Assembly: GCA_934718155.1 (NCBI GenBank)
Contig: CAKUZF010000050.1
Coordinates: forward strand, 1 to 15,789
Direction: 5' to 3'
Origin: an uncultured Parabacteroides sp.
Lineage (GTDB): Bacteria; Bacteroidota; Bacteroidia; Bacteroidales; Tannerellaceae
Length of the DNA: 15,789 nucleotides
The notes beneath the pieces are model-generated. The model made no database searches and was not told where the DNA came from. It was given only the letters and a program-made list of their open reading frames with translations. The position numbers and the translations under genes were made by a program. Positions 6,792 through 15,679 of the stretch are shown in pieces. Each line of letters begins with the position of its first letter. Within the stretch, counting starts at the first letter, position 1.

Positions 6792-9700
6792 ATGACAAAA
6801 GAGAAAAAATTTATCACTTGTGATGGTAATGAGGCTGCCGCTCATATCTCGTATATGTTCAGCGAGGTAGCTGCTATTTACCCCATCACCCCGTCGTCAA
6901 CGATGGCTGAGCATGTTGATGAGTGGGCTGCCGCAGGGCGTAAGAACATTTTTGGCGAGACCGTCAAGGTGCAGGAAATGCAATCTGAGGGTGGTGCGGC
7001 AGGTGCGCTCCATGGCTCATTGCAGGCTGGTGCGTTGACAACAACTTACACGGCTTCGCAGGGTCTGTTGCTGATGATCCCGAACATGTATAAGATTGCC
7101 GGCGAGTTGTTGCCTTGCGTGTTCCATGTGTCTGCACGTACGTTGGCATCTCATGCCTTGTGTATCTTCGGCGACCATCAAGACGTGATGTCATGTCGCC
7201 AGACAGGCTTCGCTATGTTGTGCGAGGGCTCTGTGCAGGAGGTTATGGACTTGGCGGGTGTGGCTCACTTGGCTACGCTGAAGAGCCGTGTGCCTTTCGT
7301 CAACTTCTTCGACGGTTTCCGCACCTCTCACGAGATTCAGAAGATCGAGAAGCTGGAGAACGAGGATTTGGCTCCGCTTATCGACCAGAAGGCATTGGCA
7401 GAGTTCCGCGCTCGCGCATTGAACCCCGAGAAGCCGGTTGCTCGTGGTATGGCCGAGAATCCCGACCACTTCTTCCAGCATCGTGAGTCGAGCAACTCTT
7501 TCTATGCGAATGTTCCGGCAATCGTCGAGGAGTATATGAACGAGATCAGCAAGATCACGGGTCGTCCTCACGGTTTGTTCGACTACTATGGCGCTCCCGA
7601 CGCTGAGCGCGTGATCATCGCTATGGGCTCTGTAACGGAGGCTATCCGCGAGACGATCGACTTCTTGGCCGCTAAGGGCGAGAAGGTTGGTTTGGTGTCA
7701 GTTCACCTGTATCGTCCGTTCTCGGCTAAGCATTTCTTGGCGGCTGTTCCCGCGACGGCTAAGCGTATCGCGGTTCTCGACCGCACGAAGGAGCCGGGCG
7801 CTAATGGCGATCCTTTGTATCTCGACGTGAAGGAGTGCTTCTATGGCAAGGAGAATGCTCCGTTGATCGTTGGTGGCCGCTATGGTTTGGGCTCTAAGGA
7901 TACGACTCCGGCTCAGATTTTGGCTGTTTATGAGAACTTGGCGTTGCCGATGCCTAAGAACCAGTTTACGATGGGTATCGAAGACGACGTTACGTTCACC
8001 TCTCTGCCTAAGAAGGAGGAGATCGCGCTCGACGCCGACGGCATGTTCGAGGCGAAGTTCTATGGCTTGGGTGCCGACGGTACGGTAGGTGCCAACAAGA
8101 ACTCTGTGAAGATCATTGGCGACAACACAAACAAGTATTGCCAGGCTTATTTCGCTTACGACTCTAAGAAGTCGGGTGGTTTCACTTGCTCTCACTTGCG
8201 CTTTGGCGATCATCCCATCCGTTCGACCTACTTGGTGAACACGCCTAACTTCGTGGCTTGCCACGTGCAGGCTTACCTCCACATGTATGACGTGACTCGT
8301 GGCCTGCGTCAGAACGGTACCTTCCTGTTGAACACGATCTGGGAGGGCGAGGAGCTGGCTAAGAACTTGCCTAACAACGTGAAGCGTTATTTCGCCGAGA
8401 AGAACATCACTGTTTATTATATCAACGCTACGAAGATCGCTCAGGAGATCGGTTTGGGCAACCGCACGAACACGATCCTGCAGAGCGCATTCTTCCGCAT
8501 CACGGGCGTCATCCCTGTAGATTTGGCTATCGAGCAGATGAAGAAATTCATCGTGAAGTCTTATGGCAAGAAGGGCGAGGATGTCGTGAATAAGAACTAT
8601 GCCGCTGTAGATCGTGGTGGCGAGTACGCTCAGTTGGCTGTTGACCCCGCATGGGCTAACCTGCCTGCCGACGTGAAGGTTGCCAACAACGATCCCGCAT
8701 TCATCAACGATGTGGTTCGTCCGATCAACGCTCAGGATGGTGACTTGCTTAAGGTTTCTGCTTTCAAGGGCATCGAGGATGGTACTTGGCATCAGGGCAC
8801 GGCGAAGTATGAGAAGCGTGGCGTAGCGGCGTTTGTACCGACTTGGAACAGCGAGAACTGTATCCAGTGTAACCAGTGTGCTTACGTTTGTCCTCACGCA
8901 GCGATCCGTCCGTTCGTTTTGAACGCCGAGGAGCAGGCTGGCGCCAACTTCGCTATGATCGACGTGAAGGCTCCGGCGGCTTTGAAGGGCATGAAGTTCC
9001 GTATGCAGGTCGATGTAATGGACTGCTTGGGCTGTGGCAACTGTGTGGATGTTTGTCCGGGCTTCAAGGGCAACAAGGCTTTGTCGATGGTTGACTTGGA
9101 AGGCGAGCTGCCTGAGGCTGCTAACTGGGACTACTGCGTAGAGAAGGTTTCTTCTAAGCAGCACTTGGTGGATGTGAAGTCTAACGTGAAGAATTCTCAG
9201 TTCGCAACTCCGTTGTTCGAGTTCTCAGGAGCTTGTTCAGGTTGCGGTGAGACTCCGTATGTGAAGCTGTTGACGCAGTTGTTTGGCGATCGTCAGATGG
9301 TTGCTAACGCAACGGGTTGCTCTTCTATCTATTCGGGTTCTGTGCCTTCAACGCCTTATACTACGAACGAGAAGGGTCAGGGTCCGGCTTGGGCAAACTC
9401 TTTGTTCGAAGACTTCTGCGAGTTTGGCTTGGGTATGCAGTTGGCCAATGAGAAGATGCACGAGCGTCTGAACGCTTTGTTGAAGAGTGCGTTGGAGTCT
9501 GAGGCTCCGGCTGACTTCAAGGCCGCTGCCGAGGAGTGGATCGCAGGTCAGAACGATGCTGAGGCAAGCAAGGCCGCTGCCGCTAAGCTGATGCCGCTGA
9601 TTGAGGCTGGCGCGGCTAATGGCTGCTCAATCTGTGCGCAATTGAAGGAGTTGAGCCACTTCTTGGTGAAACGTTCACAGTGGATCATTGGTGGCGACGG

Positions 9701-10340
9701 TGCTTCTTATGATATTGGTTACGGTGGTTTGGACCACGTAATCGCTTCGGGCAAGAACGTCAACATCCTTGTTTTGGATACCGAGGTTTACTCTAACACG
9801 GGTGGTCAGTCTTCAAAGGCTACGCCGGTGGGCGCAATCGCTAAGTTTGCCGCTGCGGGTAAGCGTGTTCGTAAGAAGGATCTGGGTCTGATTGCTACGA
9901 CCTACGGCTATGTTTATGTAGCTCAGATCGCTATGGGCGCTGATCAGGCACAGACTTTGAAGGCTCTTCGCGAGGCTGAGGCTTACGACGGTCCGTCGTT
10001 GGTTATCGCTTATGCTCCGTGTATCAACCACGGCTTGAAGAAGGGCATGGGTAAGTCGCAGGCTGAGGAGAAGGCAGCTGTTGAGTGTGGCTACTGGCAC
10101 TTGTGGCGTTACAATCCTGCTTTGGAGGCTGAGGGCAAGAATCCGTTCACGCTCGATAGCAAGGAGCCGGATTGGAGCAAGTTCCAGGATTACTTGAAGG
10201 GCGAGGTTCGTTTCGCTTCTGTCATGAAGCAGTATCCGGCTGAGGCCGCTGAGTTGTTCCAGGCCGCTGAGGACAATGCGAAGTGGCGTCTGCGCAGCTA
10301 CAAGCGTATGGCAGCTCAGAACTGGGATGTAGAGGCTTAA
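6792..10340 (+). CDS. nifJ: Pyruvate:ferredoxin (flavodoxin) oxidoreductase, single chain
   Basis: A complete 1182-residue homodimer-type PFOR, of the length expected for the family. It converts pyruvate and CoA to acetyl-CoA and CO2 and reduces ferredoxin or flavodoxin, the central step of pyruvate use in anaerobes. The N-terminal part (IYPITPSSTMAEH) is the pyruvate-binding domain. A two-cluster ferredoxin domain has C690, C693, C696, C700 and C745, C748, C751, C755. The proximal [4Fe-4S] ligands are C815, C818, C843 and C1077, matching the order and spacing of the Desulfovibrio enzyme. The thiamine diphosphate motif begins GDGASYD (968) and continues to a YSNTGGQSS segment. Codon use is markedly different from its neighbours (many GGT, GCT, CGT), as expected for a very highly expressed gene. 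No clear promoter is seen in the 57-base gap upstream; a weak TACTTTTA at 6771 is the best -7 match. A strong terminator follows. Confidence 0.97.
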   Translation: MTKEKKFITCDGNEAAAHISYMFSEVAAIYPITPSSTMAEHVDEWAAAGRKNIFGETVKVQEMQSEGGAAGALHGSLQAGALTTTYTASQGLLLMIPNMYKIAGELLPCVFHVSARTLASHALCIFGDHQDVMSCRQTGFAMLCEGSVQEVMDLAGVAHLATLKSRVPFVNFFDGFRTSHEIQKIEKLENEDLAPLIDQKALAEFRARALNPEKPVARGMAENPDHFFQHRESSNSFYANVPAIVEEYMNEISKITGRPHGLFDYYGAPDAERVIIAMGSVTEAIRETIDFLAAKGEKVGLVSVHLYRPFSAKHFLAAVPATAKRIAVLDRTKEPGANGDPLYLDVKECFYGKENAPLIVGGRYGLGSKDTTPAQILAVYENLALPMPKNQFTMGIEDDVTFTSLPKKEEIALDADGMFEAKFYGLGADGTVGANKNSVKIIGDNTNKYCQAYFAYDSKKSGGFTCSHLRFGDHPIRSTYLVNTPNFVACHVQAYLHMYDVTRGLRQNGTFLLNTIWEGEELAKNLPNNVKRYFAEKNITVYYINATKIAQEIGLGNRTNTILQSAFFRITGVIPVDLAIEQMKKFIVKSYGKKGEDVVNKNYAAVDRGGEYAQLAVDPAWANLPADVKVANNDPAFINDVVRPINAQDGDLLKVSAFKGIEDGTWHQGTAKYEKRGVAAFVPTWNSENCIQCNQCAYVCPHAAIRPFVLNAEEQAGANFAMIDVKAPAALKGMKFRMQVDVMDCLGCGNCVDVCPGFKGNKALSMVDLEGELPEAANWDYCVEKVSSKQHLVDVKSNVKNSQFATPLFEFSGACSGCGETPYVKLLTQLFGDRQMVANATGCSSIYSGSVPSTPYTTNEKGQGPAWANSLFEDFCEFGLGMQLANEKMHERLNALLKSALESEAPADFKAAAEEWIAGQNDAEASKAAAAKLMPLIEAGAANGCSICAQLKELSHFLVKRSQWIIGGDGASYDIGYGGLDHVIASGKNVNILVLDTEVYSNTGGQSSKATPVGAIAKFAAAGKRVRKKDLGLIATTYGYVYVAQIAMGADQAQTLKALREAEAYDGPSLVIAYAPCINHGLKKGMGKSQAEEKAAVECGYWHLWRYNPALEAEGKNPFTLDSKEPDWSKFQDYLKGEVRFASVMKQYPAEAAELFQAAEDNAKWRLRSYKRMAAQNWDVEA

Positions 10341-10365
10341 CGTACACATTTCCATAATCAAATCC

Positions 10366-10417
10366 AAAGGGGCGGTGTATCTCTTCTTGAGGCGGTACAG
10401 CCGTCCCTTTTGTGATT
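10366..10417 (+). terminator. Intrinsic terminator after PFOR
   Basis: AAAGGGGCGGTGTA (10366-10379) pairs with TACAGCCGTCCCTTT (from 10396), a 14-bp stem with one bulge and one G-T pair, followed by a T-rich stretch (TTTTGTGATTTCTTTT). It lies 25 bases after the PFOR stop. Confidence 0.7.
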
Positions 10418-10436
10418 TCTTTTAATCGAGTTAAGA

Positions 10437-11210
10437 GTGATAAAAGCAGTTTTTTTTGATATCGACGGCACTTTGGTTAGTTTCCAGACACACGAGGTGC
10501 CCGCTTCCACCATCGAGGCCTTAGCCGCTCTGCGCGCCAAAGGGGTGAAGGTGTTTATTGCCACTGGCCGACAGAAAGGCTCGATCAACAACCTTGGCTC
10601 GCTGGAGTTTGATGGCTACGTGACGCTTAACGGCGGCTATTGTTTGGCCGACGAACAGGTGATCTATAAGCATGCCATTCCGTCGGAAGATATTGTTTCG
10701 CTGATTCGTTATCAGCAGGAGGTGAAACGGTTTCCCTGTGCACTGGTCGAGGAGGATGGATTGTTCCAGAATTATATCGACGAGAATGCGGAACGGCTCT
10801 ATGGATTGCTCAACTTTCCGCATCCACCCATACGTCCTCTGGAGGAGAACAACGGGAAAGATGTGTTTCAGCTGATCGCCTTTTTCGATGAGGAGGAAGA
10901 AGAACGCATTATGGCTGCCTTGCCGCATTGTGAGGCGACGCGATGGAACCCGCTCTTTGCGGATGTCGTGCCTAAGGGTAGCAACAAGGCGATAGGTATT
11001 GATAAGATCATCGCTCACTACGGCATCGCCTTGAAAGAGACGATGGCTTTCGGCGATGGAGGCAACGATGTAGAGATGCTGCGCCATGTGGGTATTGGCG
11101 TGGCGATGGGCAATGCCGCAGCCGACGTGCAAGCCGCAGCCGATTGGGTGACGACAAGCGTCGACGAGGATGGCATTCTGAATGCCTTGAAGAAGTTTAG
11201 TGTTATTTAG
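10437..11210 (+). CDS. Cof-type HAD-IIB phosphatase
   Basis: A 257-residue cytosolic HAD-superfamily hydrolase. Motif I is FFDIDGT, with nucleophile D8 and acid D10; motif II is T43 in FIATGR; motif III lysine is K180 or K184 in PKGSNKAIGI; motif IV is GDGGNDVEM (206-214). The cap between about 80 and 180 is of the C2B type typical of Cof/YidA-like sugar-phosphate and cofactor phosphatases. The substrate cannot be told from sequence. The gene starts with GTG at 10437, directly giving MIKAVFFDIDG, and I see no better start. It follows the PFOR terminator closely; no full promoter is visible, so it may depend on readthrough or an atypical promoter. Confident for family, open for substrate. Confidence 0.92.
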   Translation: MIKAVFFDIDGTLVSFQTHEVPASTIEALAALRAKGVKVFIATGRQKGSINNLGSLEFDGYVTLNGGYCLADEQVIYKHAIPSEDIVSLIRYQQEVKRFPCALVEEDGLFQNYIDENAERLYGLLNFPHPPIRPLEENNGKDVFQLIAFFDEEEEERIMAALPHCEATRWNPLFADVVPKGSNKAIGIDKIIAHYGIALKETMAFGDGGNDVEMLRHVGIGVAMGNAAADVQAAADWVTTSVDEDGILNALKKFSVI

Positions 11211-11300
11211 AGTTGTATGTTATGGAACTACAGACTCGAAGTGAGGAAATGAAAACTCCAACGGTCTGCAGGTTCATCTATGGATTTTGAGATTGTATAT

Positions 11301-11316
11301 TTTATTTATAAATAAA
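11301..11316. promoter_or_regulatory. 16-bp AT-only perfect palindrome before the antiporter
   Basis: TTTATTTATAAATAAA reads the same on both strands and ends 11 bases before the antiporter ATG. It could be an operator or merely the AT-rich leader common in this order. TATATTTT just upstream (11297-11304) is a one-mismatch -7 box. Confidence 0.25.
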
Positions 11317-11327
11317 GAGATATAGTT

Positions 11328-13478
11328 ATGGAGGAGAATGCTTTTTTGATACCATTGAGTATGGCTATTCTGGGTTTGGTGGTTGGTGCGATACTGAACG
11401 TCCTGCTTCGTAAGACGCGTATCCCCTATACGGTGGGACTCTTCGCTGTGGGCCTGATCGTAGGCGGCTTGAACCGGATGGAGTTGTTTGGCGTGGATTC
11501 GCCCCTTTCTGAGGGGGTCAACTCGGTGGTTAATATCAACCCCGATTTGATTCTCTACCTGTTTCTGCCTATCTTGATTTTCGATGCGGCTTACGAGCTG
11601 AACATGCACATCTTCAAGCGGACGATGGGTGGCGCTGTGTTGCTGGCCGCACCAGGCTTGGTGATAGCCATGCTGCTGACAGGTCTGCTGATGATGGGTA
11701 TCGGTGCGGTTGTCCCCGACTTTTCGCTGTGGGGGTGGCCCTTCGCTATGATGTTTGGTGCCTTGATCAGTGCGACCGACCCTGTGGCTGTCGTTGCGCT
11801 GTTGCATGAGCTGAAGACGAGCAAGCGTTTCTCCACCTTGGTGGATGCCGAGTCTATTCTCAACGATGGCACGGGTATCGTTTGTTTCATGTTCTTTTTC
11901 GGCCCCTTCATGTCGGCAAGCAACGGGATGGGCGGCCCTGTGAGGGAGTTCTTCTATGTGATGGCTATGAGTTCGCTGCTTGGTTTTGTGATCGCCCGGC
12001 TGATCCTTTGGTTCATCACGCAGGTCAATTCCGAGGAGCATGTGCAGAACAGTGTCATCATCCTCTCTGCCTACCTCACTTTCATCTTGGCGCAACACAC
12101 GCTGGGCGTGTCGGGCATCATTGCCCTCTTGGCTTTCGGCCTGACTATATCTTACATTGGAAAGCCGCAGCTGAAGCCCGAGGTGAACGACTTCATGGGG
12201 CGTTTCTGGGATTTGCTGACCTATGCGGCCAATACGCTTATCTTCATCATCGTGGGTGTGATCATTGCAGGCAAGATCCATTTTTCATGGACGGCCTTAG
12301 GCGTTCTGCTTTTGGTCTATGTGGCGCTCAACCTCATTCGCTACGTCATGATCGCCATGCTTTATCCGATGATGAAACGCATTGGCTACGGACTGAATCG
12401 GCAAGAGTCGCTCGTGCTTACGTGGGGAGGCTTGCGTGGCGCATTGGGTATGACGTTGGCCTTGATGGTCTCCTACACACCGAGCATTCCCGAGGTGATA
12501 CGCGACCAGATTCTTTTCCTTACGGCGGGTATCGTGACCTTGACGCTTTGCGTAAACGCCACCACCGTGCGCTGGCTGCTCAACCGACTGGGGATGATTA
12601 ACACCTCTACGGCTCGCAACATGATGCGATTCAATACGCTGAGCCTGATGTATGCCGATGGCGTGGCCGACTTGAACCGACTGAAGGAGCGCGAAGATTT
12701 GAAAGAGACTGATTGGGAGCGAACGGCGGAGTATCTGCCCGAAAAGCCCGAGCGTCCTCGTGAGCTGCCCGAGAAAATGGAGCTGTTGGCCGAGTTGCGC
12801 CTGCACATCCTCGACAAGGAAAAGCTGGAGCTGAAGGCTCTCTATGAGGAGGGCTTCGTGTCGCAGGCAGTCTTTCGCCGATTGATGAACTCGCTTGATG
12901 AACTGTATGATGCCGATGGTAAGTTGCCGCTCGACGAGCGTCCCTCCATCTTTGCCTATTGCGATCGCATGTTCTTCCTTGGCGATAAGTTCCTATTGCC
13001 TAAGATGCACGATTTGGTCAGCTTCGCCTACCGTCGGAAGATCACCTCGGTCTATGAGTTGGGACATGGTTTCTATCTCTTGCAGCAGCGCAATCAGCGA
13101 TTCCTCGACAAGACACTTTCTGTCAACAACATGAGCCGTATCAGCAAGGATCAGCTGAAGGTGATTCAGCGCGAGATCGAGCACAACCTCAGCAGTATGA
13201 ATGCCTTGATGGAGCGGGTGCCTACGCAATATCCTCGCGCCTATCGTCATGCGCTGACTCACATTGCCATCCGCATGTTGCTCTGCGACGAGTTGCGGCG
13301 TGTGGAGAAGCTGGAACAGCAGGGTGTTATCTCCGAAGAGGAGGCTCGCAGTCTGCGTCAGTCTATCGACCGGCGGCGTAGTCGCTTGGGAGGCTTTACC
13401 CACTCCACTTTCTACCTTACGTTGCGCAAAATGTTTCCTCTATTTCTGAAGGAGATGGGACAACGACAAGGAAAGTAG
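11328..13478 (+). CDS. CPA1-family cation/proton antiporter with large cytosolic C-terminus
   Basis: A 716-residue inner-membrane protein. Residues about 5-420 carry roughly a dozen hydrophobic segments with the hallmarks of NhaP/NHE-type exchangers: SATDPVAVVALL (T150, D151), the transport motif AESILNDGTG (N179, D180), and the conserved GGLRGALG (R370). These proteins exchange Na+ or K+ for protons and help control pH and salt. Residues about 425-716 are hydrophilic and helical with many charged residues, likely a regulatory cytosolic domain; I do not recognise a named fold in it. The start ATG at 11328 lacks an upstream Shine-Dalgarno sequence. It follows the HAD gene by 117 bases and is closed by a strong hairpin terminator. 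Ion specificity cannot be decided from sequence. Confidence 0.93.
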   Translation: MEENAFLIPLSMAILGLVVGAILNVLLRKTRIPYTVGLFAVGLIVGGLNRMELFGVDSPLSEGVNSVVNINPDLILYLFLPILIFDAAYELNMHIFKRTMGGAVLLAAPGLVIAMLLTGLLMMGIGAVVPDFSLWGWPFAMMFGALISATDPVAVVALLHELKTSKRFSTLVDAESILNDGTGIVCFMFFFGPFMSASNGMGGPVREFFYVMAMSSLLGFVIARLILWFITQVNSEEHVQNSVIILSAYLTFILAQHTLGVSGIIALLAFGLTISYIGKPQLKPEVNDFMGRFWDLLTYAANTLIFIIVGVIIAGKIHFSWTALGVLLLVYVALNLIRYVMIAMLYPMMKRIGYGLNRQESLVLTWGGLRGALGMTLALMVSYTPSIPEVIRDQILFLTAGIVTLTLCVNATTVRWLLNRLGMINTSTARNMMRFNTLSLMYADGVADLNRLKEREDLKETDWERTAEYLPEKPERPRELPEKMELLAELRLHILDKEKLELKALYEEGFVSQAVFRRLMNSLDELYDADGKLPLDERPSIFAYCDRMFFLGDKFLLPKMHDLVSFAYRRKITSVYELGHGFYLLQQRNQRFLDKTLSVNNMSRISKDQLKVIQREIEHNLSSMNALMERVPTQYPRAYRHALTHIAIRMLLCDELRRVEKLEQQGVISEEEARSLRQSIDRRRSRLGGFTHSTFYLTLRKMFPLFLKEMGQRQGK

Positions 13479-13495
13479 GAGGCTCATTCCTTAAG

Positions 13496-13541
13496 AAAAC
13501 GATGGTCATCAAAACTTATAACGTTTGACCATCGTTTTTTT
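13496..13541. terminator. Hairpin terminator between convergent genes
   Basis: A 13-bp perfect stem, AAAACGATGGTCA (13496-13508) with TGACCATCGTTTT (13526-13538), continues into a run of seven T on the plus strand. On the minus strand it is followed by TTTTCTT, so it probably also ends the GNAT operon. Confidence 0.88.
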
Positions 13542-13563
13542 GTTGGTTCTGCTGTCGCGATCC

Positions 13564-14538
13564 TTAATCGAGCATTAAGCTGAGATAGGGTGGGCATTCT
13601 GACACGTTGAAGAGTTTTTGCGTCAACTCTTTGGCGGGTAGAGCCAGTAGCTCTTCTAAGGTGTACTTGCCGGGATGGTGCGCTTGCCAAATGCGGCATA
13701 AGGATGCGGGGTCGATTAGGTGAGCCATGCCCATCGGGTGAGATAAAGAGGTTTCTGAGGTTGGCCCTTTCAGCCAAACCTGTTTCACTTGGAAATGTGC
13801 CATCAATAGCTTAAATAGCAGTGGGCGCAACGACTCTTTCTCTACGAAGCATTCCTTCACTAATAGCTCGTGCGCTGCGTCATTTGCTACGGCCGACTGG
13901 GGCAGGGCGAAAGCGGCTGCTTGAATCTGCTGCCGATTATCGCGCAGCGTGAAGACACCTCCTCCTGATTGCGCGTAGTCGATCAGGTTGATGCGCAGGT
14001 CGGCGGCGGTGTGTAGCAACCCAATTGGGCGCAGACCGAGATGCCTATCTATATAGGTATGGAGTGCGGGGAAAGAGGGCGAGTCGACCAGCTCCTCACA
14101 CAGCGTGTAGCCGTTGGTTTCTACACCTTTGTATATCTCGTCGCTATAGGAAGTCATGGAGTAGCTAAAGGCAGAGGTATAGCCCATCGAGGCGTAGTAA
14201 TCGAAGAGCCACGGCTCGGCAGGGATCAGAAATGAGAGTACGAACCCTTTTTTTCGAAGGTAGGGTAGGGTCTGCTCCATCAGTTGTCTCATGTAGCCTT
14301 TCCCCTGTTCGGCAGGAAGGGTAGAGACACCGCATAGGTAGCCCACGGGCAGCGTTGTGCCGTAGTAGCACATTTCATAGGGCAGGACCTGCAAGGCCGA
14401 GACTACCTGTCCCTCTTTTTCGAGAGTCAAGGTCTGCTCTTCCTTATATATATGGTCGAAGAAGAGGCTGATGAACGATTCTGGATCGCCAAAGCAGGTC
14501 CGCCATAAATTGATAACTTGTGCTTTCCGGTTCATCAT
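13564..14538 (-). CDS. GNAT-family N-acetyltransferase
   Basis: A 324-residue protein. The N-terminal half is a GNAT fold: VGYLCGVSTLPAEQGKGYMRQLM (in two parts, residues 65-87) holds the acetyl-CoA pyrophosphate loop Q78-G-K-G81, followed by KKGFVLSFLIPAEPWLFDYYASMGY, the usual beta-bulge and C-terminal strand pattern. The remaining ~190 residues resemble the two-domain, Eis-like acetyltransferases, but that is only a loose match. The acceptor substrate is unknown. Its ATG (14536-14538) overlaps the TGA of the preceding gene as ATGA, so the two are translationally coupled; a second ATG follows immediately and could also serve. The shared terminator lies just beyond its stop. Confidence 0.85.
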   Translation of the reverse strand: MMNRKAQVINLWRTCFGDPESFISLFFDHIYKEEQTLTLEKEGQVVSALQVLPYEMCYYGTTLPVGYLCGVSTLPAEQGKGYMRQLMEQTLPYLRKKGFVLSFLIPAEPWLFDYYASMGYTSAFSYSMTSYSDEIYKGVETNGYTLCEELVDSPSFPALHTYIDRHLGLRPIGLLHTAADLRINLIDYAQSGGGVFTLRDNRQQIQAAAFALPQSAVANDAAHELLVKECFVEKESLRPLLFKLLMAHFQVKQVWLKGPTSETSLSHPMGMAHLIDPASLCRIWQAHHPGKYTLEELLALPAKELTQKLFNVSECPPYLSLMLD

Positions 14539-15470
14539 ATGATGTTTGTCTCTTCGCTTTTTTTGAGCGTGGTGTATTTCTCAAGTAAGATGGCCGGATG
14601 ATAGGAAAGTTTCGCTTGTCGTAGGCCGGGTATGCCTCGATCCTCCTCGCGGTTTACGTAGACGTATTGCTCGGGCAGGTGGGCGGCGAAAGCCTGATTA
14701 ATCAGTGTATAGGCACCTTCATAAGCTACATCCGCCTTCTCTACATGAACTCCAAAGGTGTTATGATTGATCGGAGCACCAAACGAGAAGGCAGCAATTT
14801 TTCCTTCTATACGAATCGCACCGCCTATCAGTCCTAATTCGCTGGCGTGTAAGAGGGCGTAGGTCAGGGCTTTGCGCTCTTCGCATAGTTCCTCCTCCTC
14901 TTGGTCGTTGTTGTTGGCCTTGAACCATTTGCGCTCCAGCTCCAGGCATTGTGGCACAATCTCCGGCGTGATGGGGATGTATTCGTAATTATATAGATTC
15001 TTGAAATTGTTGATGTGGTTACGCTTCTGCTGGTATTTCTTCCCTTTTAAGTTGGCAAGATCTTCCCGTAGATATATGTAGTCGAAGTAATCCCTCTGTG
15101 GCATGTAAACAAAATCGTGCGGAAAGATAGCTTCGAGGGTTTGTCGGTTCTCAGGCGTGATGCCCAGCATGCAGAGGGGATGTCCCTGTGCCAAAGAGTC
15201 CTCTTCGATCCAATGGATGGCTTGTGCCATGTCCGACAGGCTTTTATCGGGCAGTCCGATGGGCATCATGTAGGCGATGCGATCCTTTTCTTCCATGATG
15301 AACCGAATAAGTAGGAATCCATCTACTATAGTGAACACACTATCATATAAGAAACGCCAACTGCACATGTTGGAAAATGAAAAATCACAATTCTTGTTGT
15401 CGCTAGGCAGGGTGAAAGCCGTGATGAGCTCTTTGTCTTGCAGGGTGATGGGTCTAAACGATAAATGCAT
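14535..15470 (-). CDS. DUF2156 protein (LPG-synthase C-terminal-like)
   Basis: With ATG at 15468-15470 the protein has 311 residues; the frame also runs on to a TTG at 15500, but a possible -7 box sits at 15504-15511, so the ATG is preferred. It belongs to the DUF2156 / phosphatidylglycerol lysyltransferase C-terminal group, a tandem GNAT-like fold that uses aminoacyl-tRNA or acyl donors in characterised relatives. Supporting stretches are KGKKYQQKRNHINNF (142-156) and VNREEDRGIPGLRQAKLSYHP (272-292, in two parts), the family's conserved C-terminal motif. There is no membrane domain, unlike MprF. A role in lipid or peptide aminoacylation is possible but unproven. It is the first gene of a coupled pair with the GNAT protein. 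Confidence 0.82.
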   Translation of the reverse strand: MHLSFRPITLQDKELITAFTLPSDNKNCDFSFSNMCSWRFLYDSVFTIVDGFLLIRFIMEEKDRIAYMMPIGLPDKSLSDMAQAIHWIEEDSLAQGHPLCMLGITPENRQTLEAIFPHDFVYMPQRDYFDYIYLREDLANLKGKKYQQKRNHINNFKNLYNYEYIPITPEIVPQCLELERKWFKANNNDQEEEELCEERKALTYALLHASELGLIGGAIRIEGKIAAFSFGAPINHNTFGVHVEKADVAYEGAYTLINQAFAAHLPEQYVYVNREEDRGIPGLRQAKLSYHPAILLEKYTTLKKSEETNII

Positions 15471-15503
15471 ACAATCTTGTTCTCTTGTTTTTGTTCGCAA
15501 AAG

Positions 15504-15511
15504 CGAAGATA
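15504..15511 (-). promoter_or_regulatory. Weak -7 box for the DUF2156-GNAT operon
   Basis: The minus strand reads TATCTTCG, one mismatch from TAnnTTTG, with transcription expected near 15497. A short inverted repeat TTCGC-AAAA-GCGAA (15494-15507) overlaps it. No -33 TTG is seen. Confidence 0.35.
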
Positions 15512-15641
15512 CAGATATTATTTGAAATAGAACTTTCTAGATGCATTTTTTTTCATCGTTCTTATTGTTTGTGTTACAGTGATTAAGACCCGGTTTTAGT
15601 GAAAGAGCGTTAAAGGGCGGGTGAAAAAAGTTCGAGAAATG

Positions 15642-15673
15642 TTTTGCAGATATGTTTTATAACACTATCTTTG
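15642..15673 (+). promoter_or_regulatory. Strong promoter, probably of an rRNA operon
   Basis: TTTTG (15642-15646), 19 bases and TATCTTTG (15666-15673) form a perfect Bacteroidetes promoter, with an A-rich stretch (GTGAAAAAAGTTCGAG) just upstream. Transcription should begin near 15680. The rest of 15531-15641 holds nothing else that I can name. Confidence 0.75.
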
Positions 15674-15679
15674 CACCCG

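Noticed and set aside
7698..9164. 488-residue open frame on the minus strand inside PFOR
   Set aside because: It lies antisense to a fully recognisable PFOR, shows no domain, and is explained by the strong codon bias of the sense gene.
11274..12281. 335-residue minus-strand open frame opposite the antiporter
   Set aside because: The His/Gln/Arg-rich translation has no recognisable fold and is antisense to clear transmembrane segments.
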